The position numbers and the translations under genes are program-made. Below, piece after piece: positions 11,901-26,900 of a stretch of 64,000 nt of DNA (its first letter is position 1; every line of letters begins with the position of its first letter). The stretch comes from Nematostella vectensis (Eukaryota; Cnidaria; Anthozoa; Actiniaria; Edwardsiidae), in contig NC_064041.1 of NCBI RefSeq assembly GCF_932526225.1, forward strand, positions 10,646,813-10,710,812. Direction: 5' to 3'. Below the pieces are notes generated by a model. The model saw only the letters and a list, made by a program, of their open reading frames with translations. It was not told the DNA's origin and searched no databases.

Positions 11901-14900
11901 CACCTAGGGGAGCTCGAGAGGCTAGCCTCTCGGCTTCACATCTAGAAAGCCTTTGAAAAGTGGTTTAAAGACATGAACAGTTTAATAAAATGGAGGAACG
12001 AACAGTTGAACGTACGGTTGAAGATCGGTCACCACCACCATACAATATCCCCGGCGGACCGGTGCCTGAGATTGACGTCCCCACCCTCATGCCGGAATTT
12101 GCACTGTTTGACCGAGCCCTCACCGAATACGAGACTAGTAGAGCCTCCTTGGGAGACGAGGATAGTAGTAACACCCTTTGCAATCATGACGACCTAGTCA
12201 CAGAAGACGGGGTCACTAGTTGCTTAGAGTGCGGGGAACAGATGCAGCGCGTGATCGCGCACGAAAGGGAATGGGGTTTTTACGGACATTCCGACGGCAA
12301 ACGGTCTTCGGATCCAAGTCGGGTCCAGGTGCGTAGGTCTGAGGACAGAAATATTGACAAGGATGTGGAGAACATGGGTTTTAGTGGGGTGATTGTAGCC
12401 AAAGCTAACGAGATATACACTCAGGTGACGAAAGGCCAGATTTTTCGCGGCGACCCACGGAAGGCGATCGTCTTTGCGTGTATCTACTACGCCTACAAGA
12501 TGTCTGGTAAGTGTCAGACACCGAAAACCTTGATGGAAACTTTTGGATTGAGCAAGAAGAGCTGCCTTAAGGGTCTAAAAATCTTCAGTATTAACATGCC
12601 TAAAGATTACTTACTGCACGGGACGTCTACAACCGTCGTGGACCACATTCGCGATGTGATGGATAGATTCTCGGCGTCCCCCGCACAGAAGGGAGAGGTG
12701 GTCCAGCTCTACTACAGATCTAAGAACCGCTCGTCTGAGTTGAATCGCGCTCGCCCACAATCCTTTGCGGTCGCTTTAACCTATTACTGGGTACGGCTAA
12801 AGGGGGTCGATATTACACTTAAAAAATTCTCTGAAAGAACGGGCGTCTCCGAGTTAACCATCAGTAGGAAAGCGAGAGAAGTGGCCACAGTCCTGGGTAC
12901 GCCTGGTGTGGTATGATGTTTCCTGATTTCCAGAGAAATCAGGATTTCCAGAAAACTGTCAGTTCGGAGTAGATGTGAATTAACACGTCTAAAAAAAATT
13001 CGAAAAAAGTGGTTTAAAGACGTGGATGTAATAACAAAATGGATATGCAAAGTGCTGGAAGTCTTACAAATCTCGCCGTGGAGGATCAAGCCGCCACCTT
13101 AGCGAGGTGGGGAGCCGCAGACTTTGACGCCGTTATGGAGCGCGCGGCGTGGGAGGGGTGCGTCGAGACCGTGAGGTTGTGTAAGAGTTGGGGTGCGACG
13201 GATTTCGAAAAGCCGATGGTCAGGGCCGCAATGAACGGCCACACCGAGATCGTTAAGATGTGTTGTGAGTCGGGCGCCTGTGACTTCGTGTATCCAGCGT
13301 CCATGGCCGCGAAAGGCGGGCACGTAGAGGTTTTGAAGGTGATGGGCGAGTATTGTGCCGACGGAGGAGAGGCCATGACCGAGGCCATGGGTACTGCGGC
13401 GGCGGAAGGTCAGGTGGGGGTTGTTGAGTTGTTGATAGATCTAGGTGCCGATGTCGATGTCGGTTGGGCCACCGCCGAGGCGGCGTACAATGGGCACGTT
13501 GAGGTTCTAAAGCTGCTGAGAGAAAACTTCAGCGAGTTTGACCCGGACTATGCTATAACACCGGCCACCGAATCTGGCAACCTCGAGATTGTGAGGTTGT
13601 GCTTGGAGTGGGGCGCGACCGATCTCATTGTACATATGAACTACGCGCGGTTTTTGGGTCTACACGAAATTGTCGCGGTGCTACGTGCGGCGTGGAGGTG
13701 GGGTCTCGTGCATGAGGAGCTCCCGGAGAAGCTACACAAGGTGAGATTCCGTAGAAAGCTGGAGGACGAACTAATGCCAGTAGCTTGGCATCCTGACAGG
13801 TTTTGGGATTGGTGCATGGATGAGCAAGAGAAGGAAATGTTGGGAGAATGCTTCGCCAGGTAGACGTCGGCCGGCTAGAAGGCGGGTATCGCGTGTTGGA
13901 TTGAAAAGTGATTTAAGGACATGACCGGTTTGATAGAAATGGAGAACCAAACGGTGAAAGACTCGAAAGTATCCCCCGTAAAGCGAACAACGGATTATAA
14001 GTGTCTTCATGGCAGAGTGAAATATTATTGCAAAGATTGTCACGGATCGCAAATCTGCCCTCACAACCGGAGAAAAACGCGGTGCAGAGAATGTAACGGC
14101 GGTAGCATTTGTGAGCACAGACGAGCAAGATATGTCTGTAAAGACTGCAAGGGGAAAGGGATGTGTGAACACGGCAAACAGAGACCCTTTTGTAAGTTAT
14201 GCGGAGGGTCTCAAATATGCGAACACGATAGACAAAAGCACCATTGCAGAACGTGTAACGGAAATTAACATTGACCCACTCAGTTTTGTAACGCGTCTCA
14301 CGTTACAAAACACATACATTCCTAATCACCCTAACAACTAGCGATTCTGAAAATAGGTTTTGTATTTACATTGGGAGTTCGCGGTCGCCAGGGTGGTCTG
14401 GTATGCACACGTGAACAGGTATTGTCTTCTTGCGGTACGTCACATCCGTCCACATGCATCCCGCATGTTACCGGAATAGATACCAAGCTAAACCAGCCGT
14501 AAAGGCTGTGATTGTGACAAGGTTATTTTCGTGCTGCGTGTTCGTGGGTTTAATCACGTCCGGCTTTGGGTTAGTTTTCGCCTCCGGTTCCGGTTTGTGA
14601 GCCGTGACTGACTCGGTATGAGGTAACACAATCTTTGAATGACCCATATTATGTTTTGGGATCGTTTTTATCTCGTTATTTATCAGATTCAGCCCCAGTT
14701 TCATATCAGTGGTGGCTTTTTGTAACTTGTTATTATAGCCAGCGATCGAAGTGTTGTTATTTATCACAAGATACGATGGACTTAACCAACAGCCGAGGGC
14801 GAAAGCCAGGTCTAGTTTTTGTCTCGCCTGTTGTAAAGCAAACTGATACCGCTGTATACTTTTCGATATACTGTTTTCCACCACCGCGCTTTCAAAGAGT

Positions 14901-17900
14901 TTCGTGAAGACCTGTTTCGTTTCCTGAGCTGAACCGCTATCACCAACGATTGACGACCGGGTCTGAACTTGCGCGCCTAGAATACAGTAAACAAAGGCTT
15001 CGATGCTCTGGTTTATCCTAGACAACCCAGCTTTGGTTAACCCCAGTGATTTTTCCGGAAAGAACCACTCATACTGAAACCCAGTTCTAAGATCTTTCAG
15101 GTATTCGATCTCAAAGTGATTCATGTGTTCGTGGTCGCTTTTGGCAGCGTCCCATTCGTCGTGTAATTGATCAATGGTGCCATAAGGCTTATACTTGTCG
15201 TTAGAAGATGACAAGCCGTGATAATCATAATTATAAACGTTCCCTAACCCATGATTTATCGGTCCGAGGAACCGGAAATCGTCACCAGTTCGGAATTCTG
15301 TTCTTAGTTTTTGGTAAGCTGCTTCGCTGTAGAAGTTTTTATTCCAACTAAAGAGCCTATCTTTTGGAAGAGGGCATTGTAGCTCGTTTAATATTCGTCT
15401 GATAGTGAAAATGATGTGAAATCTGTAGAATGACCCCACTTGAGAGTCGTCAATCATGTCACGCGTCACACCACATCCAGCAGTCGCGCAAAACATAGCA
15501 AAATTTAAGGCTTGACTCCAATAACTGAGGTTCGGGGCGTCGAGCCACCTACTAGCCTCCTTTGCTGTTCTGAATACTAGCAAGCTGTCGGTGAATATGT
15601 CCCTAAAAACAAAGTGTGTCTTCACCTTTGGTGTTATAAAAACATCAAAAGAGACGTAATTATTTCTCGTAGGGTTTTCGTCCCACGGCAATATCTTGTA
15701 CTCTGCACGCGCGTCTAGTCTGTATTGTTTTGGGAACCCAAACAGTTGCTGGATCGTTTCCTTGTATGCTTGTGTGTCGTCGGCGACTAGAAAATCCTGG
15801 ATATTCTCAGGTTTCCAGCTGTCACCGGGGAAGTGGTATAACGTCTTGACTAGATTCCCATTCTTGTCGAATGGATCGTATTCGTCCCCATTGAAAACGA
15901 ATTGCACATTGCCGTGCTCGTCGGCAGAGAACCTGAAGCGTGAGTAGTAGGGGTACCTTTTCACAAATTCTGTAAACTTCATCTTATATGACATATAAGA
16001 TGTTTTTAAATCAGTCCTTTACGCATCTCAATTCATAGATCCATCCGACGGGAGTTCTCTCGTACAGAAATTTCACCGAGCGGGTCGACTCGCCAGGTCT
16101 TTCAAAATCTCTTCTCTTACTGTTTCCCTCAGCTTGGTGATGTTTACGTTTTTTTCGTCCTCTCTTACCGACTTTTGACGGATCTGGAGCTTTAGAGCCT
16201 CAAACTTGTCCACCTCGTTCAAGATTAAAGAGAACTCTTCGTCTGATATTTTGTTGTCTTTTAAAGCTTTAGAGACCAGGTCGCGTATGCTATTTACTTT
16301 TGCCTTTGCCATCGCCGCTGTTTGGTCGTGCTTGGAGACTTTTTGCGACAGCCGTTTAGAAACCGCCGCACAGCCTACAGACGTAAGACCGAAAACACCG
16401 GCCAAAGCACCCAACGGAACTCCGACGACGATACCAAAACCCGACAGAGAAGTCCCCAAACCACTAGACCCAAGAATGACGGATAAGAGTCCTAAGACCA
16501 CACTTAACTTTGAAAACACGCTCTGCCCTCGTTTATACTTTTTCCTCACGTTCTCGTAATGTTTAACTTCTTGCTCCAAACTTCCCAAAACATCGTGGGT
16601 CTTTTGGAGTCTGAAGTTATCACCCGAGGGGCTGACCCCTCGGGGTACGTTCGGGTAGATTGAGTTGTACTCTTCCATAGCTTTATTATGGGGAGAGTTT
16701 ATTCTTTAAGTGATTTCTAAAATTAGACGTATCGGGTAGAGACCGCGCTCTATTGTGTTTCCGTCACCGCCCTTTATACTAAGACGGAGACTACTCACGT
16801 AACCGACTGATGTGGTGCTAACCCGTACCGGATCGCTTGGATTGAGGTATATCTTTCCTTCATCAAGCTCTACACTTGCTAGGATTTGTGAGGGCGCCCC
16901 TTGTTGGAGGGAGTCAGACGCGTTCACAAGATCGCAGTGGATAAAAATAGCCTCGTGACCTATCATCTTTATCTCGTGGCGAGTGTTTGCTTCCAGCTCC
17001 CTGGTCTTGAGTCCTAACAGGCAGGCGAGCGGCTCATTCAACACGACGTTCCGATGAACTTCGAGTGACGAGTCTCTAATAGAGACTGACTTTTCACCAA
17101 GACGCATACCCCCATCTATTTGACGTTTTAGCGTCTCGATCGTATACTGCCCCGCGGGGATCCTAAGGATAGTGTTCTCACCGTCGGAGACCGTTCCCTC
17201 GCTTGAGAGACTGTTACAACGATTATGAAACGCACATCCTCGCAGCGCGATAAACCGCGGCTTTTCAATAGGTTGTTCTAAATAGACAGTAAAGTCACCA
17301 ACGTTTCCTTCAATGTAGAGTAATACCATTTGTTATGATTTCCGTCTCCTTTTAAATCGTTCTACGGAATACAGGACGACAGCGACGATGAGAAGCCATG
17401 CGTTTTTAGCTAAAAAGCCAACAACTTCACCTGCCGTTCTAAATATGAAACTAGCTATAGCACCAACCATTCCTGGGAGTATTTCTCCTAATTTTTTGCC
17501 TATTGTTTTCAGACCATTTCCAACACCTTTTGCAACACTAGTCAGCCCAGCTTTCAGATTAGAGACAATAACACCGATAACAACGCCCACAGCGGTAACG
17601 ACAGCAGCGACTGTAAATCCGTATTTCTTAAAAATCGCTTTGACACGATCTTTCAACGACATTCTCTCTTCAAGATTTTCTCTCTCCAATTGATTCTCTT
17701 CCAAAGTCTCATCTATGACAGAATTTCTTTCGCTGAGCTCTTCATTTTTACGATCTATAGCTCTTAGTCTTTCTTGGTTAGTTGTTTCACTTCGTTCCTC
17801 ATTATTTTTTCTCATTTGCTCGGTGTTTCTCTCTTCTTCTTCTCTGAGTGTATTAGCTGTAGCGTCTAGTTCATCGAGTTGAATCTGAATTTGTTTGTAC

Positions 17901-20900
17901 TTTCCGGATCTGATTTTGGTGTCAACACTCTTCCGCACCGTTCTATCCTCATTATACAACCTTTCTGGTATAGTCCAACCACCTTTTCTCGCAGAATAGA
18001 AGGAAATGAATTGTTTTCCTCTCTCATCCGTTGAAATCTGAACTAGATTTTCATCAAGATCTGGATATTTCGATAACAAAAGGTCTACCCTAAGTGTGTC
18101 CGTTGAAGGAGAACCTCCCATATTCTGTAACTCCATGTACTCGGGGACAGCCCTCCCGGGGTTTCGTGTTTTCCATAAGTCAGTTAACCTCCTACTCACA
18201 TAGCTTGCACCTCTACCAAATCTGTTTGAAATCCTTTCATTCCATGATTCTCTTCCCTCACCATCGTTTGGAATAAGAGAGTCATAATCTTCGTCTACAG
18301 TAGTATTCAAATCTTCTCTACCTTCTTCTGTTGTGGGATCAAAATCTATATCCATTTCTTATTTTGTTTGAAAATAAGAAATCTTTAAGTCGTGCCAGCT
18401 CATATCCACCTACTCGCTACATAGCCAAGGGCTAACATTCCACCTCCAACGTACGCCATCTCTCCCATCTTTTGGCTGCTACTTGGTCTATAGTAATCTG
18501 AGAGCTCAGGCTCTTTCAAATCAAAATCTGGATGTGTTTGAGCGTATAGTTTGAAAGCCTCATCCGTCTCTTTATCGTTCTCATCCGCACGAACTTTATC
18601 GTTGTATTGTTCAGTCAACCAATCCTGGTATTCCTGTCTTTTTTTCTGCCAATCACCCATTGCTTGTTGATACTTTTCAAGCGCTTTATCGTGTCTTATT
18701 TTTTCTTTATCAACATGAGTAGCGTCAGAAGACAAGTATCTCGCTAGGTAACTCCCTCCGACAAACGCCGTCGCATTAATAAAAGCCCCACCAATCATAA
18801 ATGCTATACTCGCCATTTATTAATCAATCTATAAGATCTTTAAGTCGCCTACAGCGGTTTTGGCAAAATCTTTTGTGTTTCCAGATAATCTTTCAGATAC
18901 ATACTACCGGACAGGACAGCAACCCATTTAGCATAGTTTGTGACACTCGACGAAGGGTCGCTAATAAACGATTCTTTCATAGCCTTTTTAGCAACATAAC
19001 CCACGCCGGCGGCTAATCCGACAATGACTGCTGAGTCGGTGATCGTCTTCACAAGTTTGTTTTCAGTTGACATGATTTTATTTATTACAGATTCAGATAA
19101 TCTTTAAATCACAACATTCCTATTTTCGGCGTCGCGTTCGGGAGGTTAGCCCCTCGAGCTCCCCCTAGGTGGGAGGTGGGTCTCCCAAGAGTTTCGGCCT
19201 CGTTGACGTTAATCTTAGACGGCTCGCCCTCTTTCTTTTTGTAAAAACGTATATACATATCCAATGCGGTAAACCCTATTCCAACTAGAGACAGTACAGT
19301 TGTAAACGACAGCTCTGGAATCCAAGCGTCCGAGAGGCTAGCCCCTCGAGCTCCCCCTTGGTGGGGTGTCTCCGCCTGTGTAGTGTCTTCTGAACTCGCC
19401 TCCGCCTCGCGTTTCATCTCCCTAGCGAGCGCTTCTCTACACCTCCTATTATATTCGGCAACTCTCTTACCGGACGCAACCTTTTTAGGGTCTTTCTCTC
19501 TAGCAGCACTCTTATTCTTGGGGGGAGGGTCCTTTGTAATCTGTTCAACCTCTTGATTTTCGTCAGACATGATTCTTTACTCACTGAATAAAGAATCTTT
19601 AAATCACATCATGCTTAAGAGCTTGCTCAGGTGTGCTCAAGAGCTTGCTTAGACGTGCTCAGGTGTGCTCAAGAGCTTGCTCAGGTGTGCTTGAAACTTC
19701 CTGAAGTTTGTTGGAAGTCTCCTGTGAAGGTGTTAGTTTAACATGCTTAGCGACCCGAAAGAGGGCACTAGCAAGTGCTACCATCCTTCCTCCCTTCAAT
19801 ACCAAGAGACCTGCAAAGTTTGACAGTTCGCGTTTAACCAACTCGTCGTTCTGTAAGTCTTTGCTAAGCGCTTCGGTGTCATCTACAGGAACCACGTAGG
19901 AAATGACTTGAGACACTGCTTGAAGTGCTGATTCTACTAATCCATCAGTAACTTGTTTGCCTAAGACAGTCTGGTAGCGAACAAAGTACTTTTCGACGTC
20001 TTTCGCCGGGAGCTTCTTGATATCCCCTAAACTCATGTCCACACCAAGAAATCCCTTCGTAGTCCCAAGAGATGCGAGAATAGCCAGCGATTCTCGTTTG
20101 ACTTCAACATCGTCTTCGAGAGGCTCACCCTTCGAGCTCCCCTTAGACTTAGGCTCCTCTTCCATATAATCCTCAATGCTTGCCATCTTATTTTGTAAGT
20201 AGACCAAGATGTTTTTAAACCACTTCGAGGGGCTAGCCCTAGAGCTCACCGCGTCGCAGGAATCTCTAAATAATTTTGGAATGGATGCCGTAGACAGAAA
20301 CAGAGTCTGGAATACTTTTCAGTTTTCAGCAGTTCTACGAACTTTTTACGAGTCTCGACGTCTAAATCACCTCCATAATCTTCAAACAGTGTTTTGGTGC
20401 CGATTTGAGATGGATTATGAAATGTGACCACACAGGCGACGTTATCACGGAAGGGCTTTGCTATGGATGTTAATTGTTGCGTCAATACCCACACTGATAA
20501 TCCTTCGTGTCTCCCTGAGAACGCTAGATTGATAAACTTGTTCGAGCGTTGCTTTAGATCTTTCGATACAGCACAGTCATCCAAAACGAGTAACGTATTT
20601 GTACCAGAAAATAGCACCGCACAATCTGTTAGTAACTCGTTAATCTCATCGGTGTTACTAGCATCCGGCGATAATACCAAGAAACGTTTATCTCCGTGAG
20701 CAAATCTACGATAGGACTTGTTTTTCGCATAAGTCGGACAAATCAACACAATGTATTCAAACACATGCCGGAACGGCCCCCGGAGCTGTTCCGTGAGGTA
20801 CTTTGTCTTCCCACAATTAGTAGGTCCTGTGATAATACAATGAAAAGGAACTTTTTCCCGTAATTCTTCCATTCTTTTTGTATTATCACACAAGTCCTTT

Positions 20901-23900
20901 TTAATACATGATTGCTCTCAAATTCGAGTTCATAACCTCCATCAACGCGTCGGCTACTACAAACATGTAGCAGGTGATGTTTCCCGTTCCTCCAACTTTT
21001 CGTTTCATTTCTAGTTTTACTCCGTCCCGCGTGTTGTTCAAGACCAGACCTCCTCCGTGAATGCTGTTATCTGGATGTGCCCTCAAGTCGACCCACAGAG
21101 CAAACTTGTTATTAGCGTAAAAATCCTTTTGCTTAACACCCTCTCTACCGAAACGTTTCTTTACCGACTCCCAGAGGTCTGGCGGTGTCATCCCCTTGGA
21201 GTAGAGACGGTTTGGCATGCCATCCACATTAATGTTGATCGATGTGATACTTGGATTGACAAACTTTTCGGAATCCCTTGCTCCTCCTGTGTAGCTCTCT
21301 GTGAACAGACATAATATCCCTGTCATTGACCTCCTCGGCAGATTAATGTGCTCGTTTATGACACCATCATTAGGTTTGGAAATGGTGAACGTTTTGTGGA
21401 GAATGACGTTCTCGTAAAAGAATCCTCTACCAACCTGATAAGCCGACAACGCCTCACGAGCCAAGTATTCACTTGAGATGCAAGCATATTCCAACTCGAG
21501 GTTTGTGATTGTGTACGTTGGAGTCTTGACCGTGTCAGCATAAACAACGACGTCGGAAACTGGGGCTAGAGTAATTTCAAAGATTAGCGGATGAGGTAAC
21601 GCCTTTGGATAAAAGACTCCATGCTCGCCGAGAATAGGATGGTCGAGTGGAATGCAGTACTTGGTGTTGTGAACTGCTGCAAGAGCTACTTCCTTAGCAT
21701 CTGATGTCGCTTTGTCACCTGCATTTGTCCTGAGTTTCCTCATGTTTTCAGAGGAGATACCTTGTTTTATTCTATCCTCACGATCTTCAGCTTGTAAGTA
21801 TAAGTCGTGATAGGTTTGGAAGAGATCGTATCTTTGAGTATCCTGTAGTGTTTCTCCACCGAAAAGAATCTTGAGCCTTGACACTAGGTTCCGGCCAACG
21901 TTGTTGACGAGAGTATTATTCGCGTGTCCTGTGACGTTTAAGTCAAATAGTAAGGATACACTACCTGGAACAATCACTACATTTTCAGCAAGTTTTGGAA
22001 TATTTATATAGAGGGTTTCTCCAGGACTTGCCGATGAGGGATTGAATGTAATCCGATTCAGCGACGATTCCGCTTTCAGGCCGAAGGGTTCCCGTGGGAT
22101 CCTGTTTGGGTTAATTTTTTCTGATACCGCTTGTGCCATCTTTTATTTTAAGAAAAGAGAGATAATCTTTAAATGAGTAACGAAAGCAGGTTATCAAAAA
22201 TATACTATTCCACCGATGGATACTGGAAAGGGTATTCAGCTATTTCTAAGTTAGCTAGTGTCGCTAAAGTCAGTGAAGCCGAGGCTAATAGGTGGCTTGA
22301 AAAACAGGCGTTGTGGCAGATCTACCTCCCAGCCCCAAAGTATGTCCCCAGACCGCATTGGACTGTGAATAAACCTAATCAGATTCACCAAGCCGATCTG
22401 TTGTTTATGCCCCACGATAACGTAGGCAGAAAAACCTATCGTTACGCGCTGGTCGTGATTGATATTGCCTCGAGATATAAAGATGCAGAAGCACTGACTA
22501 CCAAGGATTCGAGTGGAATTGCTAAAGGGTTTGAAAAGATATACTCCAGAAAACTTAAATGGCCTCATACGGTGATTGTCGACCCGGGGACAGAATTTAG
22601 GGGAGAGGTAACGAAGATTATGAAAAAGAAGGGTGTCACCATCCAGCGAAGCGAAGCTGGGAACCATCGCGCACAGGCTTTTGTCGAACGCGCCAATAGA
22701 ACACTGGCGGAGAGGTTGTTTTCTCATCAGTATGCTCAAGAAATGATTAGCGATGATCGGTCCAGAGTTTGGGTGAAACGATTGCCAGATGTTTTGAAAA
22801 CTCTGAATAGTCAACCCATAAGAATTACTGGCAAAGAGCCTGCAAAATCTATTGGTTTGAAAGAGGTTGATATTGACCCTCCAACGTATAAGCGGCCTGT
22901 TGGACTTGATGAAGTTAGACTACCACCAGGGGTTAGAGTTAGATATCTATTAGCTCCTGGAGAAGAGGAAGGAGGTGAACGCAGACGAGCCACAGATCCT
23001 ATTTGGAGTTTAAAAGTGTTTGATCTATCACGCAGTGTTGTTTCAGTTGGACAGCCTGTGTTGTACTACCTCTCCGAAGGCGCTCCAAGGAGGTCGTTCG
23101 TTAGGGAAGAACTTCAAGTCGTCCCTGAAGATACTGAGCCACCACCTAATAGCGTTCTGAAATGACCGTAAGCGAAGGTGTGAATACCATCATCACAGAT
23201 GACCCGTTTATCATCCTCATGAGATAGAGCGACCTTGTTCACCGTTTCAGTGTAAACATCATGCTTATGACTTCTGATGACATTCATAAGTCTCATCTGA
23301 GGTTTCTTACCAAATAAGCAATCCTTGTAGTCATCGAAACCGATGCTCTTCTTGACGACTGCTCTCTTGACGCCCTTGCATTTCTTTTCTTCTTTACCTT
23401 CATCCATCTTGTACGAGTAAAGTTTGGCCCTCAGTCCTACAAATTCTGTGATTTGCTGGCCCCCAGCCTCATCTTTAAACATTCCGATGACTTTCTTGTT
23501 CACACCCACCTCAATACCAGATGGGTGACCCTTCGGAAAGTTGCTGGTGTCGAACATGGACCTCACATCCCCGCTGATGTCCTCGTAAAAGTCTTTCGTC
23601 TCGATCTCATACATCAGGCTGTCAGTATCAGTGAATAAGAGCTTTGCATCCTCACCGTACTTGGGCTTGACGAAGTTGTAGTGGAAATCGTACATGAGCG
23701 TCTTACTCAGGTCCAGAATGGACATGCCCAAGTAGACAGGCTTGTTGAAGATCAGCTTTGTCTTCTTCATGTGGATGGCGGCTAGATTCTCGCAAAAGAT
23801 GGTGCGATGTTGATAGTTCGGCTTTGATATGAGCTTCTTGGCCTGCTTCTCGTCCGTCACCAACCGAATGTCCACCCTGTTCCTAATGTTCTCCATAGTC

Positions 23901-26900
23901 TTACCAAAGACGGAGTTGTTCATTAACTTGAAAAAATCTTTCTCAAAATCGTTTGTCGCCTTGGCTCTCAGATCGGTGTTCAAGTCAATGTAGGGCTCCA
24001 GCCAAGCAGACTCCTCAAAAGTGACACCCCTGTGAATCTTGGTGACTTTTAGCCCAAAACTCACATAAAGTCTCAGAGTCTCACGGTGGATAACGTACTT
24101 TGTCTTGTCGTTAAGGTTGGGGACCAACTTGTCCACATTGCCTAGCCCGATAGATTCCGGGGCTAGTGGGTAATCGTTGTGTAAGTCATGTAGGTGGTGA
24201 GGGTACTCCAAGTCAACCTCCAGAATGCATGGGCGGTCTCTCCAACCTGACAGCTCTTGGTCACCCATCCACCTGAAACCGTGAGTCGGTAAAGGGTTGC
24301 TCATCGCCCAGCCATACAAATTGTTAGCATCAAGGTAGGTGATATATTTTGTGGGTAGGTCAGGGTCATACTCCTTCATGTAAGGGTTATTTGCCTCCCC
24401 ATGTCTGTTGCTTATCATGGAGACACCCCCACGGATGCCCTTCTCAATCATGAGCAACATGTCATAGTCCGTTAGAAGCTCTAGCCTCACCTTGGTGGTC
24501 TTCAACGCTGCATCCCAAGCCAACCCTGGCGATGTGTAGTACCAAGCGGGGTCCAGACCGTAATTCTTGAGACAAACGTCCCTAAAGTTCTCGAAAACGT
24601 CAGCTAAAAGCAACACATCCGACTCTAGGTACAGATTGTGGTAATCCCTCATGGTCCCCATCCCAAAGGCCTCCCACACTCTCCGCGCGTGCAGGTGATC
24701 CTCCTCCGATATGTCGGTGTCGTTGAGTTTGGAGTGGAATGCCTCTCTCTGTGGGAGCTGTGTTGCGTCGAGCTTGCTAAAGCCGTCGAACCAGTCGTAA
24801 GGGAAAACACCCTTCCTCAACAACAGCTGGAGCTCCTCCCCCTCGTAGTACTCCGCCATGTTTTTGAAGCACTCCCTTGACATATTACCTACTAGACTGT
24901 CGAGACTGGCCGACATAAACCTGAAACTGTCGATAAATCTGATATCACGTTTAACATCAATCTTGTTGCCCTCCTTGTTCGTGAAACTGTCGACTACAAT
25001 CTGTTTTGTGAAAGAAATATACTTTTCCTCGTTATTAGGTATACAGTTTATTTTACCTTCCGATGTACCAAGGTTCTTGATAAATAGATGGCTGTCGTAC
25101 CCAGACAGATTGTGAAAGATAACAGGAAAGAACTTTGGAATTTTGTGATCTAAGTTGCATGCGTTGTGAGCAGCACCTCTGTACTTTCCGGTGAGGTGGC
25201 AATGGTCCAAAACCTTGTCTTCCCCTAATTCACCCTCACAGATATGGCAGTGAGTGGCGTCGTTATAGGCGATTTTGTCCTTCGGAGTCATTTTCACCTT
25301 CTTAGGGAACCTAAACTTATCGTAAATTTTCTTAATGTCTGACTCCAAAGACTCTACGAAAAGCTGTGGGATATCTTCGTCTGGAGATTCAGCTGTGTAT
25401 CGTACAAGCTCGGATGGGGATATATCTCCGTCGAAACACTTGATGAGATAGCAGAAACCAGACGGTTTGTGTTTCTGGTATTGCTTAGTGAAGCTTTTAC
25501 TCCCATCTGGGGAGCAAGTGTCTATATTCTCTGTGAAGCTCTCAAAGTCGGCATAGACAACAAAGGGGACACGCATTTTTCTGTTGTAGTTTTTGAATTT
25601 AATGTGGGGTAGATTTCCATCCTTATCTATCTTAGGCATCTCTATTCCAACCGCTTCATGATTGCCGCAGCATTCAGAATGTTTTTCTAATGATTGTTTG
25701 CACCGAAACGAGTTCAGACATCTACAGCATAAAAAACGAGTATGATGAAACTCATCAATTTGAGTAGATACTAATCTCATCATATTCTTTATCCAGCAGT
25801 AATGATTCGTCTCATCATCCGAGATGAGAAGTAAGTTGATTGCATTATCTGGATCCTTCTCACTGATTCTCAATGGATATATTTTGGTTTCGTATCCAAA
25901 CACATTAACCGTATACTGGTTCTGTTTCTCGAACTTGTCAATCTGTTTTAGTGAGACGGGGAACTCTATCCCTGACCAGTCGAATTTCTCAGAGTTCTCT
26001 ATCATTTGTTTACTGAACCTTTGAGGATCTTTCTCCCTAGGATACACAGCAGAGGTTACTGCCCACTTGAAACATTCGTGATCATTCTCGTTCTTAACAT
26101 TGATGATCGCCTTCTTAGACGCTAGTTTCGGCGGCAGCGGAATATAGGAAGACCCAGAAAGCGGTTCAAAGGGATCTATGTTGATGTCAAAGTATTCCAC
26201 TTGGTCAAACTGCCATCCGGAGCCTTGCTTCTGGAACAGCTCAACTAATCCGAGTAAATAATTTGTCATCGTATCGAACAAATCAGAGAGATCAGTCGAC
26301 TCTGTCACAATCTCGGGCTTTTCTGTATGAAAATATCCCAGTTCTTCTTCGATCTGAGCTGTAGCCGGATCCTCTTTTATAAACCCGCAAGTAAAGATAA
26401 ACTTCACTTTGATAGGCTTTTTTTGTTGACTGATGAGCTCTAAGACTTTCGGTTTGATTCTGGCGATGAATGTCTTGGGGTCGTAACCTCTCTGCCCAGC
26501 TATTCCGTGGGTTTTAAGATACCCCTTCAACGCCGTCTGTTGTTCCTTGGGTGTGAAGCGATCTTCCGCCTCCTCGTGTAGACGCTTAATCCTCTCCTTC
26601 AGACGTTTGACCCGTTTATCCGCATCCTCTTTGACGGTCTTTTTGATGGGCTCGGGGACATAAGATAGTATCCAATCCGCAAACTTGTCTAACTCGCTCT
26701 TGATCAAGTTGGCCGCCCTGTTTGCAAAATGCTTGAGTGATTGGACGCGGGAACTCCGTGGGGGTTGGGAGGGTTTTAGAATAGGGACATTAATCTCAGG
26801 TATCGGGCCGTCGAGAATACTCTCCGACGTGTTGGACGGGGTAATGCGGGGTGGTCGTGGCAGCCCTTTGACAAGTTTGGGTAAAGGAACCCGTCGGGGT

